64,000 nt of DNA, taken from the NCBI GenBank assembly GCA_023400405.1, contig JAEXFD010000013.1:329184-393183 (forward strand). The letters run 5' to 3'. The DNA is from Pseudomonadota bacterium (GTDB lineage Bacteria; Pseudomonadota; Alphaproteobacteria; Sphingomonadales; Sphingomonadaceae). Positions 25,469 through 35,050 of the stretch are shown here, piece by piece; within the stretch, counting starts at the first letter, position 1, and each line of letters begins with the position of its first letter. Position numbers and translations under genes: made by a program. A model generated the notes under the pieces. It was not told the origin of the DNA. It did not search any database and saw only the letters and a list, made by a program, of their open reading frames with translations.

Positions 25469-26547
25469 CCCGCGGCGATCGCCATGCCGCCGAGCCAGGG
25501 GCCGAGCGCATTGGCGGTGTTGAACGCGGAATGGTTGAGTGCAGCGGCCAGTGCCTGAGCGTCGCCCGCCACGTCCATCAGCCGCGTTTGCAGCACGGGG
25601 CCCAGCGCTCCGGCGAAACCGATCGCGAACACGTCGAGGCAGATCGACCAGAGCTGCGGCGCGGCGAGCGGATAGAGGGAGAGCATCACCGCGCTGGTCA
25701 CCAGCAGCCCCGCCGCGCTGGGCATCAGCGCGCGATCGGCAAATTTGGGCACGACGATATTGCCTGCCGTCATCCCTGCCCCGAAGATCGCGAGCACGAT
25801 CGGGATCGTCGATGCCGGGACTCGCGTGACATCGAGCAGGGTCGAGGCGACATAGGTATAGACGCAGAACATGCCGCCGAAGCCAATCGCGCTGATGCCG
25901 AGCGTCAGCCACACTTGCCCCTTCGCCAACGCGCCGAGTTCGCGCAGCGGGCTGGCGGCGCGATCGGGCCGGTCGCGCGGCGCGAACAGGAAGACGAGCA
26001 GCACGGTGAGCAGCGCCAGCGCCGCGACCACGCCGAAGCCCCAGCGCCAGCCGACCGCCTGGCCGAGCCAGTTCGCCGCCGGCACCCCGATCACGGTGGC
26101 GACTGTTAGCCCGAGCAACACGCGCCCCACCGCCTGCGAGCGCTTGTCCGTCGGCACCAGCCCGGCCGCGACCAGCGAGGCAATGCCGAAATAGGCGCCG
26201 TGCGGCAGTCCGCTGAGGAAACGGAAGGCCAGCATCCAATGATAGGTCGGCGCCAGGGCCGAGAGCCCGTTGAACAGTGCGAACATGCCCATCAGCACCA
26301 GCAGCAAATCACGCCGCGCCATCTTCGCGCCGAGCACCGCGAGCAGCGGCGCGCCAACCACCACGCCGAGCGCATAGGCGCTGATCACGTGCCCGGCGGT
26401 CGGCGCATCGATGTGGAGGCCCTGGGCGAAATAGGGAACGAGGCTCATCGTCGCGAATTCGGTCGTACCGATCGCGAAGCCGCCCATGGCGAGCGCGAAA
26501 TGGACGAGGCCGACCGGCGGTGCGCGATGGGCGGCGGGGGCATGCAT
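25369..26547 (-). CDS. MFS transporter, DHA1 family (AraJ/YdhP-like)
   Basis: A 392-aa major facilitator with 12 predicted helices. The opening VHFALAMGGFAIGTTEFATM, the loop GAKMARRDLLLVLMGMFALF and SGLPHGAYFGIASLVAAGLV are typical of the DHA1 arabinose/drug-efflux branch (AraJ, YdhP, PbuE). The substrate is unknown. The ATG at 26547 is the first in frame near the conserved helix 1; much longer open sequence upstream is not protein-like. Its 3' end overlaps nhaA by 100 bp on the opposite strand. Confidence 0.88.
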   Translation of the reverse strand: MHAPAAHRAPPVGLVHFALAMGGFAIGTTEFATMSLVPYFAQGLHIDAPTAGHVISAYALGVVVGAPLLAVLGAKMARRDLLLVLMGMFALFNGLSALAPTYHWMLAFRFLSGLPHGAYFGIASLVAAGLVPTDKRSQAVGRVLLGLTVATVIGVPAANWLGQAVGWRWGFGVVAALALLTVLLVFLFAPRDRPDRAASPLRELGALAKGQVWLTLGISAIGFGGMFCVYTYVASTLLDVTRVPASTIPIVLAIFGAGMTAGNIVVPKFADRALMPSAAGLLVTSAVMLSLYPLAAPQLWSICLDVFAIGFAGALGPVLQTRLMDVAGDAQALAAALNHSAFNTANALGPWLGGMAIAAGYGWTSTGLVGSALALGGLAICGLAVLVERRSR

Positions 26548-26713
26548 CGTGCACAAGTGGCCATGCTGCGATGCAGCGTCAATGGCGTCGTGGTCGTAGA
26601 TGGCGCAGCGTGGCGGCCGGGCATCGAACGAAGGACGCGGATTGAACGCGGATCGCCCCGGCGCGTTCTTGCCTCCGCACCGGCGCAATTCGCGCCCGTT
26701 CGAGGAGAAGATC

Positions 26714-26911
26714 ATGGCCGAAACCCCCGCAATCCCCCAGTCCAACGGCAAGACCGCGCTCGCCGACGATTTCCGCACCCATTTCTCCGGCAACGCGCCG
26801 CTCACCGAGAAGGTGAAGAGCTTCGCCAAGGCGCGTCCCTGGACCAGCGCAGCCTTTCTCGGCCTGGCGGGGCTGGCCGTGCTCAATTCGGTGCGCGGCG
26901 TCCGCGCCTGA
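26714..26911 (+). CDS. Small single-helix membrane protein, hypothetical
   Basis: A 65-aa protein (MAETPAIPQSNGKTALADDF...). A hydrophilic N-terminal half is followed by one hydrophobic segment, AAFLGLAGLAVLNSVRG, near the C-terminus. A strong GAGGAGAAG ribosome site sits 3-12 bp before the ATG, and a strong hairpin follows the stop, both of which support a real gene. I do not recognise a family. It is divergent from the MFS gene and convergent with etfA. Confidence 0.72.
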   Translation: MAETPAIPQSNGKTALADDFRTHFSGNAPLTEKVKSFAKARPWTSAAFLGLAGLAVLNSVRGVRA

Positions 26912-26923
26912 ACCAAACGAAAC

Positions 26924-26955
26924 GGGGCGGCCGCACCGGCAAGGTGCGCCGCCCC
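26924..26955. terminator. Bidirectional terminator hairpin
   Basis: GGGGCGGCCGCACC pairs with GGTGCGCCGCCCC across a 5-nt loop with one bulged C. It lies between the small membrane-protein gene and the convergent etfA gene. Confidence 0.7.
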
Positions 26956-26977
26956 ATTCTTCATCCGGCAGGATCGA

Positions 26978-27907
26978 TCAGAGCTTTTCGGTCAGCTCCG
27001 GCACGATCTTGAACAGGTCGCCGACCAGGCCGATGTCCGCCACCTGGAAGATCGGGGCGTCTTCGTCCTTGTTGATCGCGACGATCGTCTTCGAATCCTT
27101 CATGCCGGCAAGATGCTGGATCGCGCCCGAGATGCCGACCGCGACATAGACTTCCGGCGCGACGATCTTGCCGGTCTGGCCGACCTGATAGTCGTTCGGG
27201 GCGTAGCCTGCATCGACGGCGGCGCGCGAGGCGCCGACGGCGGCACCGAGCTTGTCCGCCAGCGGATCGATCAGCGCGTGGAACTGCTCCGAAGAGCCGA
27301 GCGCACGGCCGCCCGAGACGATCACCTTCGCGCTAGTCAGCTCCGGACGCTCGGACTTGGCGATCTCGGCGCCCGCAAAGGTCGACAGCCCCTTGTCGCC
27401 CTCGCCGCTCACCGCTTCCACGGTGCCGCTGCCGCCGCTGGCGGCGGCCTTGGCAAAGGCCGTTCCGCGCACTGTGATCACCAGCTTCTTGTCGCTGGTT
27501 TGCACGGTGGCGATCGCATTGCCGGCATAGATTGGCCGCGTGAACGTATCCGGTCCCTCGACGGAGAGGATGTCCGAAATCTGCATCACGTCGAGCGCCG
27601 CGGCGACCCGCGGTGCGACGTTCTTGCCGGTGGTGGTCGCCGGGAACAGCACGGCGTCGTGATCCGCCATCAGCTTGACGACGAGCGGCGCCACATTTTC
27701 GGCCAGCGCATGCTCATAGGCCGCATCGTCGGCGACATGCACCTTGCCCACGCCTTCGATTCCCGCCGCCGCCTGGGCGACGCCATCGACGCCCTTGCCG
27801 GCGACGAGCAGATGCACTTCGCCGAGCTTCGCGGCGGCGGTGACGGCGGAAAGCGTCGCGTCCTTGAGCGCCGCATTGTCGTGTTCGACCCAAACCAGAG
27901 TCTTCAT
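26978..27907 (-). CDS. etfA: Electron transfer flavoprotein subunit alpha
   Basis: A 309-aa subunit of the heterodimeric ETF, which carries electrons from acyl-CoA and other dehydrogenases to ETF-ubiquinone oxidoreductase. The C-terminal FAD domain is visible: SGGRALGSSEQFHALIDPLA, GAAVGASRAAVDAGYAPNDY, QVGQTGKIVAPEVYVAVGIS and AGMKDSKTIVAINKDEDAPI. The start at MKTLVWVEHDN has a GGAAG site; an ATG three codons earlier is possible. It lies downstream of etfB with 86 bp between them that holds a palindromic repeat. Confidence 0.97.
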   Translation of the reverse strand: MKTLVWVEHDNAALKDATLSAVTAAAKLGEVHLLVAGKGVDGVAQAAAGIEGVGKVHVADDAAYEHALAENVAPLVVKLMADHDAVLFPATTTGKNVAPRVAAALDVMQISDILSVEGPDTFTRPIYAGNAIATVQTSDKKLVITVRGTAFAKAAASGGSGTVEAVSGEGDKGLSTFAGAEIAKSERPELTSAKVIVSGGRALGSSEQFHALIDPLADKLGAAVGASRAAVDAGYAPNDYQVGQTGKIVAPEVYVAVGISGAIQHLAGMKDSKTIVAINKDEDAPIFQVADIGLVGDLFKIVPELTEKL

Positions 27908-27923
27908 ATCTTCCATCCTCAAT

Positions 27924-27992
27924 CCGTTCGGGCTGAGCCTGTCGAAGCCCGATTGAGTCACATCCGCCCTTCGACAAGCTCAGGGCGAACGG
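27924..27992. repeat. Inverted palindromic repeat between etfB and etfA
   Basis: Right arm 27966-27992 (gcccttcgacaagctcaggg followed by cgaacgg) is an exact copy of the repeat unit found at 55.7 kb. Left arm 27924-27950 is a degenerate inverted copy (ccgttcgggctgagcctgtc, continuing gaagccc). The pair can fold into a large hairpin in the etfBA transcript. The right arm ends 2 bp before the end of etfB. Confidence 0.85.
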
Positions 27993-27993
27993 G

Positions 27994-28746
27994 TTACTTG
28001 GTGACGCCGAGGCCCTTGAGCTTCTCGACCAGCTCATCGACCGAGCCCACCTTGACGCCGGCACTGCGCTTGGCCGGCTCGACGACCTTGAGCGTCTTGA
28101 GCCGCGGCGCGACGTCGATGCCGTAATCGGCGATCGCCTTCTTCGCGACCGGCTTGGACTTGGCCTTCATGATGTTGGGGAGCGTCGCGTAGCGCGGCTC
28201 GTTGAGGCGCAGGTCGGTGGTGACGATCGCCGGCAGCTTGAGGTCGACCGTCTCGAGCCCGCCATCCACTTCGCGCGTGACCTTCACCCGCTCGCCCGCG
28301 ATCTCGACCTTCGAGGCGAAGGTGCCCTGGGCCCAGCCGAGCAGCGCCGCCAGCATCTGGCCGGTCTGGTTCGAATCGTCGTCGATCGCCTGCTTGCCGA
28401 GGATGATCAGGCCGGGCTGTTCCTCTTCGGCGACCTTGGCGAGCAGCTTGGCGACCGCCAACGGCTCCACTTCGTCATCGGCCTGGATCAGGATCGCGCG
28501 GTCGGCACCCATCGCGCGCGCGGTGAGCAGCACGTCGGTCTCCGCCTTGGCGACGCCGATCGTCACGACGACGACTTCGGTGGCGGCGCCCTGTTCCTTC
28601 AGGCGCACCGCTTCCTCGATCGCGATCTCGTCGAACGGGTTCATGCTCATCTTGACGTTGGCCAGATCGACCCCCGTCCCGTCCGCCTTCACGCGGGGCT
28701 TCACATTATAGTCAAGCACGCGCTTGACCGGCACCAAGACCTTCAT
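27994..28746 (-). CDS. etfB: Electron transfer flavoprotein subunit beta
   Basis: A 250-aa ETF beta subunit that binds AMP and docks with partner dehydrogenases. Motifs are MKVLVPVKRVLDYNVKPRVK, KMSMNPFDEIAIEEAVRLKE, GADRAILIQ and the beta signature RLNEPRYATLPNIMKAKSKP (the recognition loop). It is the first gene of the etfBA pair. The start has an upstream GAGAGG ribosome site. Confidence 0.97.
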   Translation of the reverse strand: MKVLVPVKRVLDYNVKPRVKADGTGVDLANVKMSMNPFDEIAIEEAVRLKEQGAATEVVVVTIGVAKAETDVLLTARAMGADRAILIQADDEVEPLAVAKLLAKVAEEEQPGLIILGKQAIDDDSNQTGQMLAALLGWAQGTFASKVEIAGERVKVTREVDGGLETVDLKLPAIVTTDLRLNEPRYATLPNIMKAKSKPVAKKAIADYGIDVAPRLKTLKVVEPAKRSAGVKVGSVDELVEKLKGLGVTK

Positions 28747-28941
28747 CGAAATCCTCTCCATCGCTGGAAGAACGGCAATGCCAACCGCTAATGCCCGAGA
28801 TTCCGGCCAAGTCCACCCCAAACCGTGATCAGCCATACCCGATCATCGAAAAATCCGGGCGGGTGGCCCTTTGCGCGGGCACTGGGGTTCACCCGAAATT
28901 CAGACGGGGACATACACCTTCCTGCCACAAGGAGAGGAACG

Positions 28942-29232
28942 ATGGGGATACGCCATTTGATGACAGGGGCCGTGCTCGCAGCTGCCTTTGCCGTGCCGGG
29001 TCACGCACAGGATGCGCCCGCAACGACCAAGAGCGAAGCACCGGCCGGAAGCCCGGTCACGAGTCCGGCCGGCGGGCCGGCGGAAGGCAAGGGACGCACC
29101 TATACCGGCGGTCGCCGCAGCGCAGACGAGGCTTCGCCGGCGATCGATGCCGGCACCACGCCGCCCGGCCCTGCGGAGAAGAGCATCAATGAGAAGGGCG
29201 TGGCGGCATCGAAGCCATCCAAGCCGAAGTGA
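28942..29232 (+). CDS. Small exported protein, hypothetical
   Basis: A 96-aa protein with a clear signal peptide (MGIRHLMTGAVLAAAFAVPG, cleavage after HA). The mature part of about 73 residues is rich in Ala, Pro, Gly, Ser and Lys and is probably unstructured, with TYTGGRRSADEASPAIDAG in the middle. An excellent GGAGAGGAAC ribosome site and a perfect terminator hairpin frame it. No family is recognised. It is probably periplasmic. Confidence 0.72.
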   Translation: MGIRHLMTGAVLAAAFAVPGHAQDAPATTKSEAPAGSPVTSPAGGPAEGKGRTYTGGRRSADEASPAIDAGTTPPGPAEKSINEKGVAASKPSKPK

Positions 29233-29235
29233 ACG

Positions 29236-29274
29236 AAAAAGGGCGGAAGAGAGCCAGTCTCCTCCGCCCTTTTT
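29236..29274. terminator. Rho-independent terminator with perfect 12-bp stem
   Basis: AAAAAGGGCGGA (29236-29247) pairs perfectly with TCCGCCCTTTTT (29263-29274). The A and T tracts give a U-run on both strands. It serves the small exported-protein gene on the plus strand and sucC on the minus strand. Confidence 0.88.
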
Positions 29275-29304
29275 GCGATAAGGGGTGTCAGCCAGGCCGC
29301 TCGC

Positions 29305-30507
<1,203 letters not shown>

Positions 30508-30641
30508 GGCAAGCGCGCGCCTCTGGTTCGAAGATCGGGAATGCGCCGCCTAAAGCACAGGCCGTCCGTTGAATCTACCCCGTACGCGCGCGAGGGCCAC
30601 GGTGGGTTCGCTTCGCGGCCGGATGCGGCTATAGCGGCGCC

Positions 30642-31142
30642 ATGTCGCTGCCGCTCGGCCTATTGCTGTTCCTTGCCACCGTCGCTGCGATGGAGGGCGT
30701 CGCCTATGCCGCGCATCGATGGGTGATGCATGGGCCCGGCTGGTTCCTCCATGCCAGCCACCATCGGCCGCGCACGGGCGCCTTCGAGGCGAACGACCTG
30801 TACGCAGCGATCTTCGCGGTGCCTTCGATCGTGCTGCTCTATGGCGGGGTGCAGGCGGGCTGGTGGCCGGGCTTTACCTGGATCGGCGCGGGCATCGCTG
30901 CCTATGGCGCGATCTATTTCGGCTTCCATGACGTGATTGTGCACATGCGCGTGCAGCATCGCTACGTGCCGCGCTCGCGCTACATGAAGCGGATCGTCCA
31001 GGCGCACCGGCTGCACCATGCCGTCGAATCGAAGCATGGCACGGTCAGCTTCGGCTTCCTCTGGGCGCCCCCGGCGGACGTGCTCAAGCGCCAGCTGCGC
31101 ACCGGCGGTGGCACGACCCGAAACCATGCCAAGGCGGATTGA
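30642..31142 (+). CDS. crtZ: Beta-carotene hydroxylase
   Basis: A 166-aa membrane di-iron hydroxylase that adds 3-hydroxyl groups to beta-ionone rings, giving zeaxanthin on the way to sphingomonad yellow pigments such as nostoxanthin. The histidine boxes are HRWVMH, HASHH, FHDVIVH and HRLHH, with hydrophobic helices around them. No other carotenoid gene is close, so it stands apart from a crt cluster. It is divergent from sucC and 33 bp before msrB. Confidence 0.92.
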   Translation: MSLPLGLLLFLATVAAMEGVAYAAHRWVMHGPGWFLHASHHRPRTGAFEANDLYAAIFAVPSIVLLYGGVQAGWWPGFTWIGAGIAAYGAIYFGFHDVIVHMRVQHRYVPRSRYMKRIVQAHRLHHAVESKHGTVSFGFLWAPPADVLKRQLRTGGGTTRNHAKAD

Positions 31143-31175
31143 CGCCAGCGCCGGCGGCGCACACATGATTGGCCG

Positions 31176-31610
31176 ATGGAGCATCTCAACCTCCCCGAAT
31201 CGGAGTGGCGCAAGCGCCTGACTCCGGAGCAGTTTCACGTGTTGCGCGAGGCCGGCACCGAGCGCGCCTTTTCGGGCCGCTACACCGACAACAAGGCCGA
31301 TGGGATTTACGCCTGCGCCGCGTGCAAGCTCGAGCTCTTCGACAGCGCCGACAAATATGATTCGGGTTCGGGCTGGCCGAGCTTCACCCAGCCGATCGCG
31401 GCCGATCATTTGAGCGAACATGCCGATACCAGCCATGGCATGCGCCGCGTCGAAGTCCGCTGCGCGCGCTGCGACGGGCATCTCGGCCATGTCTTCCCCG
31501 ACGGGCCGCCGCCGACGGGCCTGCGCTATTGCATGAACTCGGTGAGCCTCGATTTTCGTTCACGCAGCGGCAATCCCGGCACGGCTAGCAGCGACGCTGC
31601 CGGCTCCTGA
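31176..31610 (+). CDS. msrB: Peptide-methionine (R)-S-oxide reductase MsrB
   Basis: A 144-aa cytosolic MsrB that reduces methionine-R-sulfoxide. Two zinc CxxC motifs (CAAC, CARC) and the catalytic GLRYCMNSVSLDF are visible, together with SGSGWPSFTQPI. It has no signal peptide. It complements the exported MsrA of this window, which acts on the S epimer. Confidence 0.95.
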   Translation: MEHLNLPESEWRKRLTPEQFHVLREAGTERAFSGRYTDNKADGIYACAACKLELFDSADKYDSGSGWPSFTQPIAADHLSEHADTSHGMRRVEVRCARCDGHLGHVFPDGPPPTGLRYCMNSVSLDFRSRSGNPGTASSDAAGS

Positions 31611-31651
31611 TCCTTGTGAGCGGGCCGAATAGGCCTTAATCGACCGCTTCA

Positions 31652-33772
31652 ATGGCATCGAACCCGACTGCTTCGCGCCGCAAGCCCGGCCTTTGGAAGC
31701 GCATCGCGCTGTGGACGCTGATCGGCGGCGGCGTGATCGCGCTCGTGGCCGTGATCGCGCTGCTGATCGCGGTCTATTCGACCAAGTCGTCGCTGCCGAG
31801 CTTCGACGAGCTCAAATCCTCGCCCAACGGCCAGATGATCCGCGTCCACGCGGTCGATGGCACGGTGCTCGTCTCCTTGGGGCCGAGCTATGGCGAGTGG
31901 ATCAAATACGACCAGATCCCGCAGGTGATGAAGGACGCGATCATCGCGACCGAGGACCGGCGCTTCGAATCGCATTGGGGCGTCGATCCGGTCGGCATCG
32001 TCCGCGGCATCCGCGACAGCTTCGATCGCAAGGGCCGGGTGAGCGCGGTTTCGACGATCACGCAGCAGCTTGCCCGCAACGTTTTCCTCTCGCTCAAGCG
32101 CTCCTATGGGCGCAAGGTGCGCGAAGGCATCCTCGCCCTCGCGCTCGAGCGCAAGTTCACCAAGCAGCAGATCCTCGAACTCTATCTCAACAAGGTCTAT
32201 TTCGGCGGCGGCGCCTATGGCATCGACGCGGCGAGCCGGAAATTCTTCGGCCACCCGGCGACCAATCTGAGCCTCGCCGAAGCCGCGGTGATCGCCGGCC
32301 TGGTCAAGGCCCCGTCGCATTATTCGCCCAGCGCCGATGCCCAGGCGGCGGTCGATCGGGCCAGCGTGGTGCTCGACCTGATGGCCGAGACCCACAAGAT
32401 CAGCGAGGCCCAGGCCAAGGCGACCGATCCGAGGAGCGTCGCGCTCGCCCCCGAGCCCAAGCAGAACAGCGTGCGTTACTTCACCGACTGGGCGCTGCCC
32501 CAGCTCGAAGTGCTGATCGACGAGACCGAAGCGCCGCTCGAAGTGTGGACGACGCTGGATCTCAACATGCAGCGCGCCGCCGACGATGCGATCCGCGCCA
32601 ATGCGCCCAAGGCGGCGCAGGGCGCGCTGGTCAGCCTCGATCGCGACGGCGCGGTGCGCGCCATGGTCGGCGGCAAGGACTATGTCGCCTCGATCTACAA
32701 TCGCGCTACCCAGGCGACGCGCCAGCCCGGATCGGCGTTCAAGCTGTTCGTCTATCTCGCCGCGCTCGAGGCCGGGCACCGCCCCGACGACATGGTGGTC
32801 GACGAGCCAGTGACGATCGGCGGCTGGAGCCCGCGCAACAGTTCGGGCGCCTTCCGCGGCCAGATGAACCTGCGGACCGCCTTCGCCTATTCGGTCAACA
32901 CGATTGCCGCCAAGCTTGGCCAGGAAGTCGGCTTCTCGACCGTGGCCGACATGGCCAAGCGCTTCGGCATCACCACGCCGGTCGACACCCATCCGGCGAT
33001 GGTGCTCGGCACCTCGGACGTGCGCCTGATCGACATGACCCGCGCTTTCGCCTCGGTCGGCAACAAGGGCGTGGCGGTGACGCCCTATGGCATCACCCGC
33101 GTCACCGCGAACGGTGCGGTGATCTACCAGCACGAAGTCGATACCAGCCATGTCCTGGTCGCGCCCTATGTCGCCGCGCAGATGACCGACCTGCTGCAGA
33201 CCGCAGTGGCGACCGGCACCGGACGCGCCGCGCAGATCGGCCGCCCGGTGGCAGGCAAGACGGGCACGACGACGTCGAACAAGGACGGCTGGTTCGTCGG
33301 CTTCTCCTCGGGCCTGACCACTGGCGTGTGGATGGGCCGCGACGATGCCAAGGTGGTGCCGGGCCTGCAGGGCGGCACGGCGCCGGCGCGCGCCTTCCAC
33401 GATTTCATGGGCAAGGCCGTGGCGCGGCGCCCGGTCGAGCAGTTCGACACCCAGGTGACGCTGCCCGAATATCAGCTCGACGAAGAGAACAGCGCCTATG
33501 CCGAGCCGGACAACGGACTGTTCGTCGATCAGGACGGCAATCCGCTGCCCGAAGGCCAGCAGCCGCGCGGCGACGGGACCGAACAGACCCAGCCCGATCC
33601 ACAGCAGGACCAGGGCCAGGGCGACCAGATCGACCAGGCCTGGATCGATCGGATGACCGGGCGCCGCCCCAGCGCGCCGCGCGATTCGCGCGATCCGCGG
33701 GACATGCCGCGCGACGCTCCCCGGCAGCCGGCCCCGCCGCGCGACGAGGCCCCGCGCGGCGAGCAGTTTTAG
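31652..33772 (+). CDS. Penicillin-binding protein 1A, bifunctional transglycosylase/transpeptidase
   Basis: A 706-aa class A PBP. The N-terminal transmembrane anchor (about 19-42) is followed by the GT51 domain with ATEDRRFESHWGVDPVGIVR and STITQQLARNVFLS. The transpeptidase domain has SxxK in QPGSAFKLFVY (about 360), SxN in AYSVNTIAA and KTGT in VAGKTGTTTSNKDGWF. It builds periplasmic peptidoglycan. The last 75 or so residues are a Pro/Gln/Asp/Arg-rich, probably disordered tail (from about LPEGQQPRGDGTEQ). It begins 41 bp after msrB. Confidence 0.95.
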   Translation: MASNPTASRRKPGLWKRIALWTLIGGGVIALVAVIALLIAVYSTKSSLPSFDELKSSPNGQMIRVHAVDGTVLVSLGPSYGEWIKYDQIPQVMKDAIIATEDRRFESHWGVDPVGIVRGIRDSFDRKGRVSAVSTITQQLARNVFLSLKRSYGRKVREGILALALERKFTKQQILELYLNKVYFGGGAYGIDAASRKFFGHPATNLSLAEAAVIAGLVKAPSHYSPSADAQAAVDRASVVLDLMAETHKISEAQAKATDPRSVALAPEPKQNSVRYFTDWALPQLEVLIDETEAPLEVWTTLDLNMQRAADDAIRANAPKAAQGALVSLDRDGAVRAMVGGKDYVASIYNRATQATRQPGSAFKLFVYLAALEAGHRPDDMVVDEPVTIGGWSPRNSSGAFRGQMNLRTAFAYSVNTIAAKLGQEVGFSTVADMAKRFGITTPVDTHPAMVLGTSDVRLIDMTRAFASVGNKGVAVTPYGITRVTANGAVIYQHEVDTSHVLVAPYVAAQMTDLLQTAVATGTGRAAQIGRPVAGKTGTTTSNKDGWFVGFSSGLTTGVWMGRDDAKVVPGLQGGTAPARAFHDFMGKAVARRPVEQFDTQVTLPEYQLDEENSAYAEPDNGLFVDQDGNPLPEGQQPRGDGTEQTQPDPQQDQGQGDQIDQAWIDRMTGRRPSAPRDSRDPRDMPRDAPRQPAPPRDEAPRGEQF

Positions 33773-33805
33773 GGTCACCGTCTCCAACAAATTCGAACAG
33801 CCCGT

Positions 33806-33899
33806 TCCCCGGCGAAGGCCGGGGCCCAGTTTCCACGAAGCTGAAGTGACGGGACGCCATCGCAGCCGGTGGCAGCTGGGCCCCGGCCTTCGCCGGGGA
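33806..33899. repeat. Perfect 24-bp inverted repeat, each arm itself a hairpin
   Basis: The arms 33806-33829 (tccccggcgaaggccggggc, then ccag) and 33876-33899 are exact reverse complements separated by 46 bp. Within each arm CCCCGGC / GCCGGGG style halves can also pair. The element occupies the gap between the PBP1A gene and the convergent metalloprotease gene. It fits the repetitive extragenic palindrome class. Confidence 0.85.
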
Positions 33900-33944
33900 T
33901 CAGCGTCTTTTCAAGCTCGCCCGAAACGCATCATCGGCAAAACT

Positions 33945-34619
33945 TCACCGCCCATACCAATGCAGCCCCGCACCATGGCGCTTGAGCCAGGCACGCGCCC
34001 GCGCCGGATCGCCTTCGTAAAGCTCCGCCACCACCCGGTGGAACGCCGACGAATGGTTCATATGGATGCGGTGCGCCACTTCATGCGCCACCGTCGCGCG
34101 GCGGACGTACGCCGGCGCGAGGATCAGCCGCCAGCTATAGCGGATCGCCCCCGAACTCGCGCAGCTTCCCCAGCGCCCGCGCGGATCGCCGATCGAGACG
34201 CGCGTGACGTGCACGCCGGCGCGATCGGCATATTCGGCGGTCTCCTCGCTCAGCAAGTCGAGCGCGGCGGCGCGCAGCCAGCGCTCGATTCGCCGTTCGA
34301 GCCCCTCGCGCGGGCCGCCGCACAACAATCGACCGCCATCGAGCTTCGAGGTCCGCCCCGCGCCCGGTGCCGGCCAGACGATTTCCACCTCGGCATCGCC
34401 GAGCGGAAAGCGCGCGCCCGGCACGAACGGCCGCGGCTCGGGCATCTTCGCCTGTTGCGCCGCGATCCAGACCTGCTGGCTGCGCGCCCAGTCCATCGCC
34501 TTCTTGACCGAGGCGCGCGGCGGAATCGTCAGCCGAACCTGGCCGTTGCGGGGATCGATCGACAGCCGCATCCGCCGCGCGCGGGCGTGGCGGACGACTT
34601 CGATCGGCTCCGGCGTCAC
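33945..34619 (-). CDS. YgjP-like zinc metalloprotease (DUF45/M48-type)
   Basis: A 224-aa protein with the metal motif VAHEVAHRIHMNHSSAFHRV (HExxH plus a downstream His), preceded by RVSIGDPRGRWGSCASSGAI and RYSWRLILAP. These are hallmarks of the YgjP/DUF45 family, whose substrates are unknown. I chose the GTG at 34619: it overlaps the upstream TGA as GTGA, and the family starts with PEPIEVVRHARARRMRLSI. It is the third gene of the SCO1 / cysteine-cluster operon. Confidence 0.88.
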   Translation of the reverse strand: MTPEPIEVVRHARARRMRLSIDPRNGQVRLTIPPRASVKKAMDWARSQQVWIAAQQAKMPEPRPFVPGARFPLGDAEVEIVWPAPGAGRTSKLDGGRLLCGGPREGLERRIERWLRAAALDLLSEETAEYADRAGVHVTRVSIGDPRGRWGSCASSGAIRYSWRLILAPAYVRRATVAHEVAHRIHMNHSSAFHRVVAELYEGDPARARAWLKRHGAGLHWYGR

Positions 34620-35050
34620 AATTCGCGGTCCACCAGATGGTGCTCGAAGTCGCCGGCGTCGTCCTCGCTGATCGTCCAGCCGCGTGTCGACTGGCCGGCG
34701 GCATGGACCGATTCGGGATCGCCGCTCACCAGATAATGCCAGTCGGGCAGCGGCTTGCCCTCGGCACGCAGCCGATAGGCGCAGGTCGAGGGCAGCCACT
34801 CGATGCCCGCGACGTTCGCCGCATTGAGCCGCACGCATTCGGAAACATAGGCATGGCGGTGGCGATAATCGGAGCAGCGCCCCATCCGCCGATCGAGCAG
34901 GCGGCAGGCGACGTTGGTGGCCAGCAGCTCGCCGGTCTCCTCGTCCTCCAGCTTGTGGACGCAGCATTTGCCGCAGCCATCGCACAGCGCCTCCCATTGG
35001 GCGCGGTCGAGCTTCTCCAGCGGCAGGTCTTCCCAGAATTTACCGGTCAT
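34616..35050 (-). CDS. YcgN/YkgJ-type cysteine-cluster protein
   Basis: A 144-aa protein with the family signature CDGCGKCCVHKLEDEETGEL, then NVACRLLDRRMGRCSDYRHR and WLPSTCAYRLRAEG. The conserved cysteines are thought to bind a metal or Fe-S cluster. The biochemical role is unknown. Its ATG overlaps the end of the SCO1-like gene by 4 bp, and its stop overlaps the GTG of the metalloprotease gene by 4 bp, so all three should be made together. Confidence 0.88.
   Translation of the reverse strand: MTGKFWEDLPLEKLDRAQWEALCDGCGKCCVHKLEDEETGELLATNVACRLLDRRMGRCSDYRHRHAYVSECVRLNAANVAGIEWLPSTCAYRLRAEGKPLPDWHYLVSGDPESVHAAGQSTRGWTISEDDAGDFEHHLVDREL

Noticed and set aside
31649..33790. A 713-codon open frame opposite the PBP1A gene
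   Set aside because: The plus-strand frame carries GT51 and transpeptidase motifs; the antisense frame has none and is His/Arg-rich.
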